DNA of 64,000 nt from positions 2,292,595 to 2,356,594 of the forward strand of contig NZ_CP009211.1 of NCBI RefSeq assembly GCF_000739455.1, written 5' to 3'. The notes under the pieces were generated by a model, which was not told the DNA's origin, made no database searches, and saw only the letters and a list, made by a program, of their open reading frames with translations. Position 1 is the stretch's first letter; every line of letters begins with the position of its first letter. Shown here piece by piece: positions 7,401 through 15,750 of the stretch. The position numbers were made by a program, and so were the translations under genes. This stretch comes from Corynebacterium imitans (GTDB lineage: Bacteria; Actinomycetota; Actinomycetes; Mycobacteriales; Mycobacteriaceae).

Positions 7401-9132
7401 CCTTACCCGGGTTGGCTTCCAGGTAGTCGGCGAGCTGCGCTGCCGCTTCCTTACGGCGCGAGGGCAACAGTCCCGAGACCGGCAGGGCAACCTGCTCGGC
7501 CGCGCCAACGACGAAGGCGTCTTCTGCAGGTGCCTCCGCCTCGTAGTCAGCCGCGTCAAAGTCAGTAACGACGACGTGCGCGTTCGTACCGCCGAAGCCG
7601 AAGCCGGATACCCCGGCGATGCGGCGGCCCGAGTAGCGCGGCCACTCGCGCGGGTCAGCGACGACCTCAATGCGCTCCGCGTCAAAGTCCACGAAGTGGT
7701 TCGGCGCAGTGAAGTTCGCGCTGGCGGGAACAATATCGTGCTTGAGCGCTTCGAGCACCTTAATCATCGCCACGACACCGGCGGCGGATTCGGAGTGGCC
7801 AATGCTGGACTTCGCCGACCCCAGCAGCAGCGGCGCGGAGGAGTCGCGGCCGCGGCCGAGTACCTCGCCGAGCGCGGTCGCCTCGATCGGGTCACCAAGA
7901 ATGGTGCCGGTACCGTGCGCCTCGACTACGTCCACGTGGTGCGGGTCGATGCCTGCGTCCGCATACGCGCGGCGCAGCACGTCCACCTGCGCGTCCGGGT
8001 TCGGGGCGGTCAGGCCATTGGAGTGCCCGTCGGAGTTGGTCGCCGAGCCCTTAATCACGGCCAAAATCTCGTCGCCGTCAGCCATCGCGTCGGCGACGCG
8101 CTTGAGCACGACGAAGCCTGCGGCCTCGGAGCGGACGATGCCGTCAGCATCATCCGAGAACGCGTGGATACGCCCGGTCGGGCTAATCACGCCCAGCTCG
8201 GAGAACATCAGCGAAGCAAAGGGATTCGCCAGAATATTCACGCCACCAGCCAGGGCCAGGTCCGCTTCCCCGTCGCGCAACGCGCGCACCGCGTGGTGCA
8301 CCGACACCAGCGAAGACGAGCAGGCAGTATCCACGTTCATCGAAGGCCCGCGGAAGTCAAAGGCATAAGAAATGCGGTTCGGAATGATCGAGCTCGCCGC
8401 ACCGGTCAGCGCGTACGGGTGGGCCTGTGCCGGGTCCGCGCCCATGAGCATCCCGTAGTCGTTGGCAGAGGAGCCCACGAACACACCGACCGGGGTGCCG
8501 CGCAGCGAGTCCGCCGGGATGTGCGCATCTTCCAGCGCCTCCCACGCCACCTCGAGCATGATGCGCTGCTGCGGGTCCATGTTGGTGGCTTCCAGCGGGG
8601 AGAGACCGAAGAACTCGTTATCGAAGGAGGCAATGTCATCGAGGTAGCCGCCGTCGGTCGCTTCCTCCGCCATCTTTGTGCGCAGGTAGGGGTCGCCGGA
8701 GTACTCGCTCCACCTGCCCTCGGGCAGTGGGCCGGTGGCCACGTGCCCGTCGAGAAGCAGCTGCCAGAAGGCTGCCTGATCCTTCGCACCCGGGAAGCGG
8801 CCGGCCGAGCCCACGATCGCGATATCGCGTTCGGCCGGGGCCAATGCTTCTCGACGCCCCGTCGACCCGCGCTTTGCGCCCCCGGAAACCGGGGTCTGCG
8901 TGAGCGCCTTGGCCAGCGCCAGGATCGTCGGGTGCTGGTAGGCAATCGTGGGATCGACGCGGCGGCCGAGCGTACGCTCCAGCTCGCCGGAAAGCACCAC
9001 AGCGTCCCGCGAGGACAACCCGTAGGACTCGAGCGACCGGGCCGGATCGACCTCTTCGGCGCTGGTGACGTCGGTGGTCTCGGCCACCCACTGGCTAAGC
9101 CAGCGGATCAATTCAGTCTCAGACATCTTCAT
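4384..9132 (-). CDS. pks13: Polyketide synthase Pks13 (corynomycolate condensase)
   Basis: Pks13 condenses a fatty acyl chain loaded from FadD32 with a carboxyacyl-CoA made by the AccD4 complex and transfers the 3-oxo mycolate to trehalose. Domains in order are: an N-terminal ACP (Ser in GLSSRDA, ~39); a ketosynthase (~100-525) with Cys in DTACSSSL (~269) and the His motifs EAHGTGT and IGHSESAAG; an acyltransferase (~630-945) with the Ser in GMSMGEIAAG (~719); a second ACP (DLGLDSLMGM, ~1161); and a C-terminal thioesterase with Ser in GWSFGG (~1386) and His in LPGDHLAVVD (~1556). The start is set at MKMSETEL (9132), 20 bp after fadD32; the longer frame would overlap fadD32. Its 1582 residues are slightly shorter than mycobacterial Pks13. 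Confidence 0.96.
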   Translation of the reverse strand: MKMSETELIRWLSQWVAETTDVTSAEEVDPARSLESYGLSSRDAVVLSGELERTLGRRVDPTIAYQHPTILALAKALTQTPVSGGAKRGSTGRREALAPAERDIAIVGSAGRFPGAKDQAAFWQLLLDGHVATGPLPEGRWSEYSGDPYLRTKMAEEATDGGYLDDIASFDNEFFGLSPLEATNMDPQQRIMLEVAWEALEDAHIPADSLRGTPVGVFVGSSANDYGMLMGADPAQAHPYALTGAASSIIPNRISYAFDFRGPSMNVDTACSSSLVSVHHAVRALRDGEADLALAGGVNILANPFASLMFSELGVISPTGRIHAFSDDADGIVRSEAAGFVVLKRVADAMADGDEILAVIKGSATNSDGHSNGLTAPNPDAQVDVLRRAYADAGIDPHHVDVVEAHGTGTILGDPIEATALGEVLGRGRDSSAPLLLGSAKSSIGHSESAAGVVAMIKVLEALKHDIVPASANFTAPNHFVDFDAERIEVVADPREWPRYSGRRIAGVSGFGFGGTNAHVVVTDFDAADYEAEAPAEDAFVVGAAEQVALPVSGLLPSRRKEAAAQLADYLEANPGKELAPLARSLAKRNHGRSAAVVQATSVEEAIKRLRLVADGKVGPGVSVADSPAATGPVFVYSGFGSQHRKMAKRLLDVSPLFAARMRELDEYVRYEAGWSMLDIITDDGQTYDTETGQVTITAIQIAQTDLLASVGITPAATMGMSMGEIAAGYAAGGLSAKDAMLIACQRARLMGEGEAMIAGTDEEGAMVVVELSREQLAEFIDAHPEAAGVEPAVYAGPGMTTVGGPGKAVDYIVEALTAEEKFARKLNVRGAGHTSALDPILGDLAASIAGIDARPLRVPLFSSVDRGEVYPAGAVVHDEEYFLRMTRQPVYFQDATEEAFAAGHTTLVEVAPNPVAVMGMMNTAFSVGKPDAQLLFTAKRKVDEVDSLIDLASKLYVGGMSVDFAPFYGPGPRIDAPRTVFHANSYWTAARPSSATASLLGSRVNLPGGQVAFATQADQVFSPYQLIEAAAAEVLPNSRVVASEEHGYLPADGEVTTVVKRSLGGASVEVYHEDTLLAEGFVTTLDLGGDGHLAGVAAPEPAAAPAAAAEPSSDEVDAVRWDPASGETVAQRLRGIVSESMGYDPDDLPDELPLIDLGLDSLMGMRIKNRVENDFQIPPLQVQTLRDASVADVIRIVEDAVAGRESAESEPAAELAPAAEPAESQGVGVAPRDASERLVFGAWAKYAGKAAAGVTSTLASISEAQAEKIAAHLAERSGIEVTAAQVREAETLEPLANLVREGLETEVEGNIRVFRDGSDEVNPVFVFHPAGGSSSVYAPLARRLKDNVPVYGVERREGSLKERAAAYVGDIEKLANGRKVVLAGWSFGGALAYEVAHQLGNDKIDFIALLDTTQPSEPIPDTPEETKARWGRYAAFAKETYGLDFEVPYELLETAGEEALLEMLTQFLATTDASEHGLAAGVLEHQRASFVDNQILNHLDFGQWAEVNVPVLLFRAERMHDGAIALEPNYAHIDEDGGWGAIVKDLTIVHLPGDHLAVVDEPAVGIVGKHMNDWIENDNRR

Positions 9133-9151
9133 AACATCCAAGACTATCGCC

Positions 9152-10987
9152 CTACTGCGCGCTTTCGTTAGCACGCTCCTGGTAGCGTTTCGCGTTCACG
9201 CGGCGAGCGATCTTGCCGGAGGAAGAACGGGCGATCTCGTTCGGCGCGAAGAACTCCACTGCGTCCGGGGAAATGCCGTGGTGGCTGGAGACTGCGGCGC
9301 GGATCGCGTCTACCGCAGCGGCGTCGTCGGCCTCGTCGGCGGTGTCGCCGCGCTCGACCAAAATGATCAGGCGCTCCACGTCCTCGCCCGGAACGGAGAA
9401 GGCGGCGACGGAGTCCTTGCGCACCTGCTCGGAGGCCTCCATGACGGTGGCCTCAATGTCCTGCGGGTAGTGGTTGCGCCCGGCGATGACCACCAGGTCC
9501 TTCACACGCCCGGTGATGAACAGCTCGCCGTCGACCAGCACGCCGAGGTCGCCGGTGTTGAGCCAGCCATCCTTCGGCAGGCCCTCCTGGAGCGTGGTGC
9601 CGATGGTGTTGGCAAACGTATCGGCGGTCTCCTCCTTGCGCTCGAGGTAGCCGCCCGCGACGTTCGGGCCGTGGACCCAGATCTCGCCGACGTTGTTCTC
9701 GGCCACCTCGTCCTTCGTCTCCGGGTCGACGATGGCAAAGTGCATCCAGTTGACCGGCTGGCCGTTGGCGGCGAACTCCACGCCTGCGCCGTCGGCCACC
9801 TTCGTAGCCTTGCCCGTGGCGAGCTCATCGCGGTCGAAGGTGGCAAAGCGCGGGATCTCGGCGCTCTTGCCGGCCTGCGGGGTGGTCACGATCAGGGTGG
9901 CCTCGGCCAGGCCGTAGGAAGGCCGAAGCACCTCGCGGCGCATGCCGTGTTCGCCAAAGGCGTCAAAGAAGGCGTCCACGCCCGGCTTGGTCACCGGCTC
10001 GGAGCCAATGATGATGCACTCGAGCTGGGAGAAGTCATAGTCCGGCATGTCCGGGCCCGGCGCGGCGTAGCGTGCCGCCATGTCGAGCGCGAAGTTCGGG
10101 ACCACGGTGTAGACGTGCATGTCCTCCGGGTCGCCTTCGCGGCGCGAGAGGCGCTCGACCCAGCGCTTCGGCTGCTGCACGAAGGCCTGCGGGGTGAAGA
10201 TCTCCATCTCGTTGCCCAGGATGATCAAAAGTGTGCTTACCACGATGCCCATGTCGTGGTGCATCGGCAGCCAGGACACCAGGCGCATCGGCTGGTGTAC
10301 GCCCACGCCCGCGTAAATCTGGATGACGTTGGAGACGATGGACTCGTTGGTCAGCTCCACGCCCGCTGGGGTGCGGGTCGAGCCGGAGGTGTACTGCAGA
10401 AACGCGGTGTTCTTAGACGTATCGGTGCCCGGGGCGACCTCGAGCGGCGCCCAGCTTTCGGCAAGCGTGTCCGGCAGTGCGTCGACTGCGATGACGCGGG
10501 GGCGCTCGGCAGACGGCACATCTGCGAAGTAGGCGCGCACGGCGGGCGCGCCCTTCTTGTTGGTCAGCACCGTGGTCGCGCCCGAGTCGTAGAGCACGGC
10601 GCGCAGGTGGTCCTCGTGGCCAGGCTCGTTCGGGTCATACAGCGGGATGGGAACCTGGCCCGCGTACATGCCAGCCATGAAACCCAGGATGTACTCTGGC
10701 GAGTTTCCAGCAAGGATAGCCACGCGATCACCGGGTTTGCCCACCTGCATCAGCCGGGTCGCGATCGCCTTGATGCGGGTGTTGACCTCGCGGCGGGTGT
10801 ATTCCACCGTCTCGCCCTCGGCGGACTCGGAGTAGTCCCAGAAGCGGATGTTCACCGCGTCTGCCTGGCCCGCCTGGAGGGCGGCACCGTAGAGCATCTC
10901 CGTCATGGCGGGGATGGTGAAATTTGGGGGCAGGGCGATCTGGCCCTTCTCATCAAGGAAGCGGGCGATGATTGCTTGGAGATCCAT
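9152..10987 (-). CDS. fadD32: Fatty-acyl-AMP ligase FadD32
   Basis: FadD32 activates the meromycolate-equivalent fatty acid as acyl-adenylate and loads it onto the N-terminal ACP of Pks13. The sequence shows the adenylate-forming signature YTSGSTRTPAGVELTN (~190), the core motif GWLNTGDLGVLVDGELFITG with GRVKDLVVIAGRNHYPQDIE, and the late Lys in SSGKIARR. At 611 residues the length is that of FAAL enzymes. AGAAGGA precedes the ATG at 10987. It is followed by pks13 after 20 bp and preceded by elrF, in the conserved corynebacterial order. Confidence 0.95.
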   Translation of the reverse strand: MDLQAIIARFLDEKGQIALPPNFTIPAMTEMLYGAALQAGQADAVNIRFWDYSESAEGETVEYTRREVNTRIKAIATRLMQVGKPGDRVAILAGNSPEYILGFMAGMYAGQVPIPLYDPNEPGHEDHLRAVLYDSGATTVLTNKKGAPAVRAYFADVPSAERPRVIAVDALPDTLAESWAPLEVAPGTDTSKNTAFLQYTSGSTRTPAGVELTNESIVSNVIQIYAGVGVHQPMRLVSWLPMHHDMGIVVSTLLIILGNEMEIFTPQAFVQQPKRWVERLSRREGDPEDMHVYTVVPNFALDMAARYAAPGPDMPDYDFSQLECIIIGSEPVTKPGVDAFFDAFGEHGMRREVLRPSYGLAEATLIVTTPQAGKSAEIPRFATFDRDELATGKATKVADGAGVEFAANGQPVNWMHFAIVDPETKDEVAENNVGEIWVHGPNVAGGYLERKEETADTFANTIGTTLQEGLPKDGWLNTGDLGVLVDGELFITGRVKDLVVIAGRNHYPQDIEATVMEASEQVRKDSVAAFSVPGEDVERLIILVERGDTADEADDAAAVDAIRAAVSSHHGISPDAVEFFAPNEIARSSSGKIARRVNAKRYQERANESAQ

Positions 10988-11017
10988 GAAGTCGGTTCCT
11001 TCTAAACTAGTTAGTTC

Positions 11018-11971
11018 CTACAAAGAATCTATAGTAGTGCGTGCCCACTCCACCGTCCACTGTGGAGTGGTCGTGCCCGGAATCACATCCGGGTTTGTGG
11101 CATACATCGCATGATTCCCGTTCGCCATTACCAACTCCTGGGCCCGCTCCAAAGCATTGCCCACACGCGAGGGCGCATCGCACACCGCGTCAGCAGGCGC
11201 GCAGATCTCAAAGGTACGGTCCGCCACCTCGCCGAAGCCGCCCGGCCGCGCCCCCGTCATCGTCGCCCCCGGGGTCGCCCCGTCCACCACAAATTGCAAC
11301 GGCTGCAGCGCGATCTCCGCACCCACGCCCTGCAGTGGCACGCCCGGGTTGACGCCGACGCCGTTCTCACGGCGACCGTCGGCAATCATCACCGCCCCCA
11401 GCAGGCGCTCCGGCGGCACCGCGTTCGCGCCGGTGCCGATCTCATTGGCCACATCGCCGACGATCACCGCGCCCTGGCTGAAGCCCGCGATGATGAACTT
11501 CGTGCTCGGGCACGTTGTCGCCACGTGCGCGAGCTCCCCATTGAGCTTGGCCTTGCCCTCAGCGCGCGAAGCATCGTAGGTCATCTCGCGACGCCCGCGC
11601 TCAGTCTGGATATTCCGGAACTGCGCGGTGTACGGCACGGTAAAGACGCGCACGTGGTTGATGTCGTAGGCCTGCTGCAGCGGCTGCGTAATAGAGAGCA
11701 TGAAGCTCTTCGGGTTGGCCTGGGGGTTGAACGGGTCATCGTCCGCCGAAGACTCCCAGGTCCCCGGCACCGAGACGAACTCCACCGCCGGGCACCAATC
11801 CGGCTCGGCCGGTGCCTGCGCGCTCGTCTCTGCCCCGTCGTCTTGCCCCGGGATCGGGGAGAGCGGGGAGCCGGAGTTCTCAGTAGTCTGCCACTGGTAG
11901 ATGCCCAGCCCGATCACCCCGAGGACGACGAGCACGGCAGCAACAATAAACGCGTTGCGCCCTTTGCGCAT
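11018..11971 (-). CDS. elrF: Cutinase-like envelope lipid factor ElrF (Rv3802c-type)
   Basis: This is a membrane-anchored alpha/beta hydrolase of the cutinase family. An uncleaved-looking N-terminal hydrophobic helix (residues ~7-27) is followed by a Ser/Pro/Gln-rich linker and the catalytic domain. The nucleophile lies in FIIAGFSQGAVIVGD, the acid region in FEICAPADAVCD (two Cys able to form a disulfide), and the His in MANGNHAMY. Homologues next to pks13 are phospholipase/thioesterase-like enzymes that affect mycolate content and envelope lipids under stress. The ATG follows AAGAAAGGG. The gene lies in the cop1-lipoprotein-elrF-fadD32-pks13-accD4 series, all on the minus strand with short gaps. 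Confidence 0.88.
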   Translation of the reverse strand: MRKGRNAFIVAAVLVVLGVIGLGIYQWQTTENSGSPLSPIPGQDDGAETSAQAPAEPDWCPAVEFVSVPGTWESSADDDPFNPQANPKSFMLSITQPLQQAYDINHVRVFTVPYTAQFRNIQTERGRREMTYDASRAEGKAKLNGELAHVATTCPSTKFIIAGFSQGAVIVGDVANEIGTGANAVPPERLLGAVMIADGRRENGVGVNPGVPLQGVGAEIALQPLQFVVDGATPGATMTGARPGGFGEVADRTFEICAPADAVCDAPSRVGNALERAQELVMANGNHAMYATNPDVIPGTTTPQWTVEWARTTIDSL

Positions 11972-11983
11972 GGAAACCCTTTC

Positions 11984-12463
11984 TTAACAGAGGTTCGCGC
12001 GCGCGGTGTCCGCAATCAGCGTGCCCAGGGCAGCGGGGTCCATATCGGTGCGCCGCTGCTCCACGAGCTGGCCGGCAACCGCGTCGCGCGTGACAGTATC
12101 GTCCGCGCATACGGTACGCCCCGTCGCTGTGAGTTGATCCTCAACTCCCTCAATGTTCAGCCCGCGCTCGCTGAGCTGCTGCAAGTACGCCTCTTCCTCC
12201 GGGCTAAAGCCCGAGGACTGCTCCGGCGCGACCGTCACCTCTTGCGCAGGTTGGTCGCGCGGGGCGGTGTTCGCCGGTAGAGCGGAGCTGCGTGTGCTTT
12301 CGCTTGTCGACGCCTCCGAGCCCGCATCCTTCGCTGCCGACGTCTCCGACGTCACCGATTCCGCCGGCGTGACGTCGTCACCCTCGACGGTGGTGGAGCC
12401 GGAGCAGGCGGTGAGCGTGCACGCGAGCGTCGTCAAGCAAAGCGCAGCCTTCAGGCGTTTCAT
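11984..12463 (-). CDS. DUF732-type secreted lipoprotein
   Basis: The N-terminus [20 protein letters not shown] is a lipoprotein signal with lipobox LTAC, so the mature protein is probably lipid-anchored outside the membrane. A low-complexity Ser/Thr/Glu linker (to ~80) precedes a C-terminal helical domain with two conserved Cys (GRTVCADD and the terminal ARANLC), typical of the actinobacterial DUF732 family; function unknown. Its start overlaps the cop1 stop by 4 nt and it is followed by elrF after 12 nt, so it is co-translated with mycolate transfer genes. Confidence 0.8.
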   Translation of the reverse strand: MKRLKAALCLTTLACTLTACSGSTTVEGDDVTPAESVTSETSAAKDAGSEASTSESTRSSALPANTAPRDQPAQEVTVAPEQSSGFSPEEEAYLQQLSERGLNIEGVEDQLTATGRTVCADDTVTRDAVAGQLVEQRRTDMDPAALGTLIADTARANLC

Positions 12464-14418
12464 CGCTTCACCACCACGCCATTGACCTGTTCCAAGGTGC
12501 CGTGCTGGAAGTCAATGGTGAGTCCGCCTGCGCGGATGTCCTTCATGTCGCTGACGGGCCAGCCCAGCTCGCCCTGCTCGTAGCCGCGCTTGCCCCACTC
12601 GTCGAAGATGTCGCCGTAGTAGATCACGTGCGCGCCGGTGCCGGCGGACCAGTAGATGTTGCCATTCTCAAAGGGCTGGAAGAACCCACCCTTGATGGCA
12701 ATCTCGCCGCCCGTCGGGTAGCCCAGCGCCGAGGTGGCGGTGCCCAGCTCCCCGTACTTCTTGCCGATCGCGCCGTGCACGATGTGGTGCGAGCCGTCCG
12801 GGTTGCGGGTGAGGTAACCGCCCTGGAACTGCTGTACGTAGCCCTTGCCTACCTTGGTGGCCTCCGCGACCGGGTACTTCAGGTCACCGGTCTCGTAGCC
12901 GTTCTTACCCCAGGCCTTGAACATGTCGCCCGGGATGGCGTAGGCACCCGTCTCCGCGGTCCAATAGATCGAGCCGTGCTCGAAGTGCACGAAGCGGCCC
13001 TTGCCGTCCGGCGCGGTGATCTCACCCGTGGTGGGGAAGCCGAGCCAGCCCTGGGCACCGCCCAGGCCCGAGTACTTGGCCAGGATCGCGCCGAAGAGCG
13101 CATGCGCGCCGGTCTCCGGCGACCAGAAGGCGGTGCCGCCACGGAAGTCCTGGGCCTTGCCCTTTGTATCCTTGCCCGCGTCGTACTCGTTATTCACGCA
13201 CGTGCCGATGACGCCCGACTTCGTCACCTCCGCGATCGCGCCGACCGGGGTGCAGTCCGCGCCGCGGTCTGCCTCGGCCACCTCGAGTGAGTTAGCGATG
13301 TAGGGCCACGCCTGCGTCATCTCGAACTGCCAGTACTCCCAGGAGTGCACGCCCGAGGGACGGAACTTCACGATCGGCTTGACGTTGGTGCGGCTCGCGT
13401 AGTCCACGAAGGTCTGGGTGGACAGGCGAGAGATGACCTCCAGGCCCACACCGGCCGGGTTCGCCGCGCCCTTGGCCACAGACTCCGGCTGACCAAAGTC
13501 GTCACGGCCCGAGCCGGAGGAGACGTAGACAGTCATGCCCTTCAGGTTCTCGATGCCCAGCTTCGGGTCGTGGTCGATCCAGTCCTGCGAGCCCAGCGGG
13601 CCCCACATCGCCTCGGCGTCGTAGCCACCCGCGTCCAGCTGCGCCGCCTTGATCGCGGTCGGCATGCCGGTCGTGGTGGTGTCCAGGTAACCGGAGAACG
13701 AGCCGACGAAGTTGAACAGGTGCGGGTTGCGCTCCGCCAGGTTCACCGCGGCGGTACCGCCCATGGAGATGCCGGTCAGCGCGCGCTTACCGTTGGCGCG
13801 GAAGCGGTTGTGCAGAATCGGCACGAGCTCCTTGGTCAGGAAGGTCTCCCACTTGTAGTGCTTGCCGTTGTTCGGGCGCTGCCAATCCGAGTAGAAGGAG
13901 GACTCGCCGCCCACCGGCAGGATGACGTTGACGTTCTTGTCCGCGTAGAACTGCTCGATGTTGGTCTCGATGGTCCAGCCGTTCTCGTCGTCGCGGGCAC
14001 GCAGACCGTCGAGCGCCCACACCTCCGGGAACTTCGCCTCGGGGTTGGAGTGCCAGTCGCGAGCCAGGAGGATCTGCACCTGGACCAGCTCGTCCGGCAT
14101 TGCTGCGGACTTGATAAAGACGGCGACGCGGCGGTTGGTCAACCACTCGATGCGGTCCACGCTCACGCCATCGGGCAGGCCCGGGATCTCGGGGTGCTCA
14201 TCCACCTCGATCGGCGTGCGCTTCGGCGGGTCCTTCGGGCGGATCGCGTCCGACAGGCCGCGGGAATCGCCGAAGGTGCTGCTGCCACTGCTGCTCAGCT
14301 GTGCTTGAGCCTGCGGTGCCACGGCGGGGAGCGTCGATGCGATCATGAGCATCGCGGTGGGCACTGCCGCCGTGCGGGCGGCACGCTGCCACATCTTGGG
14401 GGAACGGTGTTCGCGCAT
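12460..14418 (-). CDS. cop1: Trehalose corynomycolyl transferase with LGFP repeats (Cop1/MytA, PS1-type)
   Basis: This is a secreted mycoloyltransferase that moves corynomycolate from trehalose monocorynomycolate to arabinogalactan and trehalose. A signal peptide ends near [16 protein letters not shown] residues ~38-42. The esterase-D-like fold has its nucleophile in [14 protein letters not shown] (~219) and its His in GVHSWEYWQ (~358). The C-terminal ~200 residues hold four LGFP-type repeats (e.g. [34 protein letters not shown]), which anchor such proteins in the cell wall. The second Met (MREHRSPK, 14418) is preferred over the one at 14436, because an AGGA site lies 8 bases before it. It overlaps the downstream lipoprotein gene by 4 nt. 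Confidence 0.92.
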   Translation of the reverse strand: MREHRSPKMWQRAARTAAVPTAMLMIASTLPAVAPQAQAQLSSSGSSTFGDSRGLSDAIRPKDPPKRTPIEVDEHPEIPGLPDGVSVDRIEWLTNRRVAVFIKSAAMPDELVQVQILLARDWHSNPEAKFPEVWALDGLRARDDENGWTIETNIEQFYADKNVNVILPVGGESSFYSDWQRPNNGKHYKWETFLTKELVPILHNRFRANGKRALTGISMGGTAAVNLAERNPHLFNFVGSFSGYLDTTTTGMPTAIKAAQLDAGGYDAEAMWGPLGSQDWIDHDPKLGIENLKGMTVYVSSGSGRDDFGQPESVAKGAANPAGVGLEVISRLSTQTFVDYASRTNVKPIVKFRPSGVHSWEYWQFEMTQAWPYIANSLEVAEADRGADCTPVGAIAEVTKSGVIGTCVNNEYDAGKDTKGKAQDFRGGTAFWSPETGAHALFGAILAKYSGLGGAQGWLGFPTTGEITAPDGKGRFVHFEHGSIYWTAETGAYAIPGDMFKAWGKNGYETGDLKYPVAEATKVGKGYVQQFQGGYLTRNPDGSHHIVHGAIGKKYGELGTATSALGYPTGGEIAIKGGFFQPFENGNIYWSAGTGAHVIYYGDIFDEWGKRGYEQGELGWPVSDMKDIRAGGLTIDFQHGTLEQVNGVVVKR

Positions 14419-14611
14419 GAAGGTGTCCTGCCTCATCTAAAAAACGGTCATGTGAGCATCGCGTCGCACGTCCGGCCAGTCCGGGGGTTCCCCTCCCCCG
14501 GCATAAGCCAGTTCGGCGACGCTGCAATAACCCAAAGGTTAAGTTTCACTTGAGACTTTACACGGTGACACGCCGGGAGCTTCCCTGACAATTGTGTTCA
14601 GCTCGCAACGC

Positions 14612-14646
14612 AAAACCCCGCCCCCGCAGGCGAGCGGGAACGGGGC
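14612..14646 (-). terminator. Rho-independent terminator after mytB
   Basis: On the minus strand a GC-rich stem (CCCCGTTCCCGC paired with GCGGGGGCGGGG around a short loop) is followed by TTTTG. It lies about 20 bp past the mytB stop and separates it from the cop1 promoter region. The stretch 14437-14611 holds no gene; it should contain the cop1 promoter, but no clear -35/-10 pair was seen. Confidence 0.8.
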
Positions 14647-14664
14647 GGTGGAAAGCAGCGGCAA

Positions 14665-15675
14665 TTACCAGGCGTTCATCACATTCAGGATGCGCGGCTT
14701 GGTGGCCACCAGCTGGGAGCCGAACTGATCCCAGTTGTGCAGGCCGGTCGGGGTAAACACGGCGGTGTGCTTCACGCCGGTCACGTTCGCCTTCGCGCTC
14801 CACAGGCGGGTAGTGAAGCTGGCAATTTGCTCCAGCGCAATACCTGCCGCGCGGTGCTCCGGCTTGTACTTTGCATCAGCCGGGCCAGGCGTGCCGCTAC
14901 CCGCGGAGACGTAGACATCGCGCCCGCGCAGGTTGCCCATGTTCAGGAACGGGTCGTTCTCGTAGCGGCGCGGGTTGAAGATGGAGCCCCACATCGCGTT
15001 GAGGTTGTACAGCCCACCGTCGAGAAGCGCGATGCGCAGCGCAGTCTGCCCACCCGGAATGGTGGTGGTGAGGTACCCCGAGAACGACAGGGTCTGGCGG
15101 AACTGCTGCGGGTGCAGCGCGGCCAGGTTGATCGCGGCGGTGCCACCCATGGACAGGCCCACGATCGAGTTGTTGGTGGGCGAGACGCCGAAGTGGCGCT
15201 GCAGGTAGGCCGGCAGTTCCTTCGACAGGAAGGTGTCCCACTTGTAGGTCACCGGGTGGTTGAAGTCGTACGTGGCCGGCGCGTTCCAGTCCGTGTAGAA
15301 GGAGGACTGGCCGCCCACCGGCATCACCAGCGTGATGTTGTTGTCCTTGAACAGGCGAGCCGCGTTGACGTCATTGACCCAGGCGTTGGTGCGCTCGGTG
15401 GCGCGCAGGCCGTCGAGCAGGTACAGGCCAGCGTTGCCACCACGCTGGGCGGGCTGGATCTGCACGGTGATGTGGCGGCCCATCGCGGGCGACCACACGG
15501 TGCATCGCTGCACCCAGTACTTCACCCGGTCCCACTCGCAGTGGCCGGTGGAATCCGGGCGCAACCAGTCACGGTTGCCTGCCTGTGCCTGCGGTGCCGC
15601 GACCACCGTAGTGATCGCCGTGAGCAGCGCCATGAGCAGCGCGAGCAGGCTCCGCTTCGATTTGGATGCGGACAT
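14665..15675 (-). CDS. cmt2: Trehalose corynomycolyl transferase, short type (Cmt2/MytB)
   Basis: This is a second mycoloyltransferase, 336 residues, without LGFP repeats. It has a signal peptide with cleavage after APQAQA (~32). The catalytic Ser is in IVGLSMGGTAAINLA (~175), the Glu/Asp region follows in the PGPADAKYKPEHRAAG section, and the His is in TGLHNWDQFG (~313). It probably works in the periplasm or envelope on trehalose monomycolate. It is the last gene of the glfT2-PAP2-ubiA-aftB-cmt2 series, after a 75 bp gap that may hold its own promoter, and ends at a strong terminator. Confidence 0.92.
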   Translation of the reverse strand: MSASKSKRSLLALLMALLTAITTVVAAPQAQAGNRDWLRPDSTGHCEWDRVKYWVQRCTVWSPAMGRHITVQIQPAQRGGNAGLYLLDGLRATERTNAWVNDVNAARLFKDNNITLVMPVGGQSSFYTDWNAPATYDFNHPVTYKWDTFLSKELPAYLQRHFGVSPTNNSIVGLSMGGTAAINLAALHPQQFRQTLSFSGYLTTTIPGGQTALRIALLDGGLYNLNAMWGSIFNPRRYENDPFLNMGNLRGRDVYVSAGSGTPGPADAKYKPEHRAAGIALEQIASFTTRLWSAKANVTGVKHTAVFTPTGLHNWDQFGSQLVATKPRILNVMNAW

Positions 15676-15750
15676 GACTCTCCCAACGTCGATGTTGATT
15701 CTCAGCTTTTGGTTACAGCAACGTTACCAAGTCGACATGGGAACGGCCAT

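Noticed and set aside
5602..9171. Plus-strand open frame of 1189 codons opposite pks13
   Set aside because: It is the exact antisense of pks13, very rich in Arg/Gly/His/Val as expected from GC-biased third positions, with no family motif and no RBS. Pks13 on the other strand has complete catalytic motifs.
9065..11005. Plus-strand open frame of 646 codons opposite fadD32
   Set aside because: Antisense shadow of a fully motif-supported FAAL gene; no start signal or recognisable domain.
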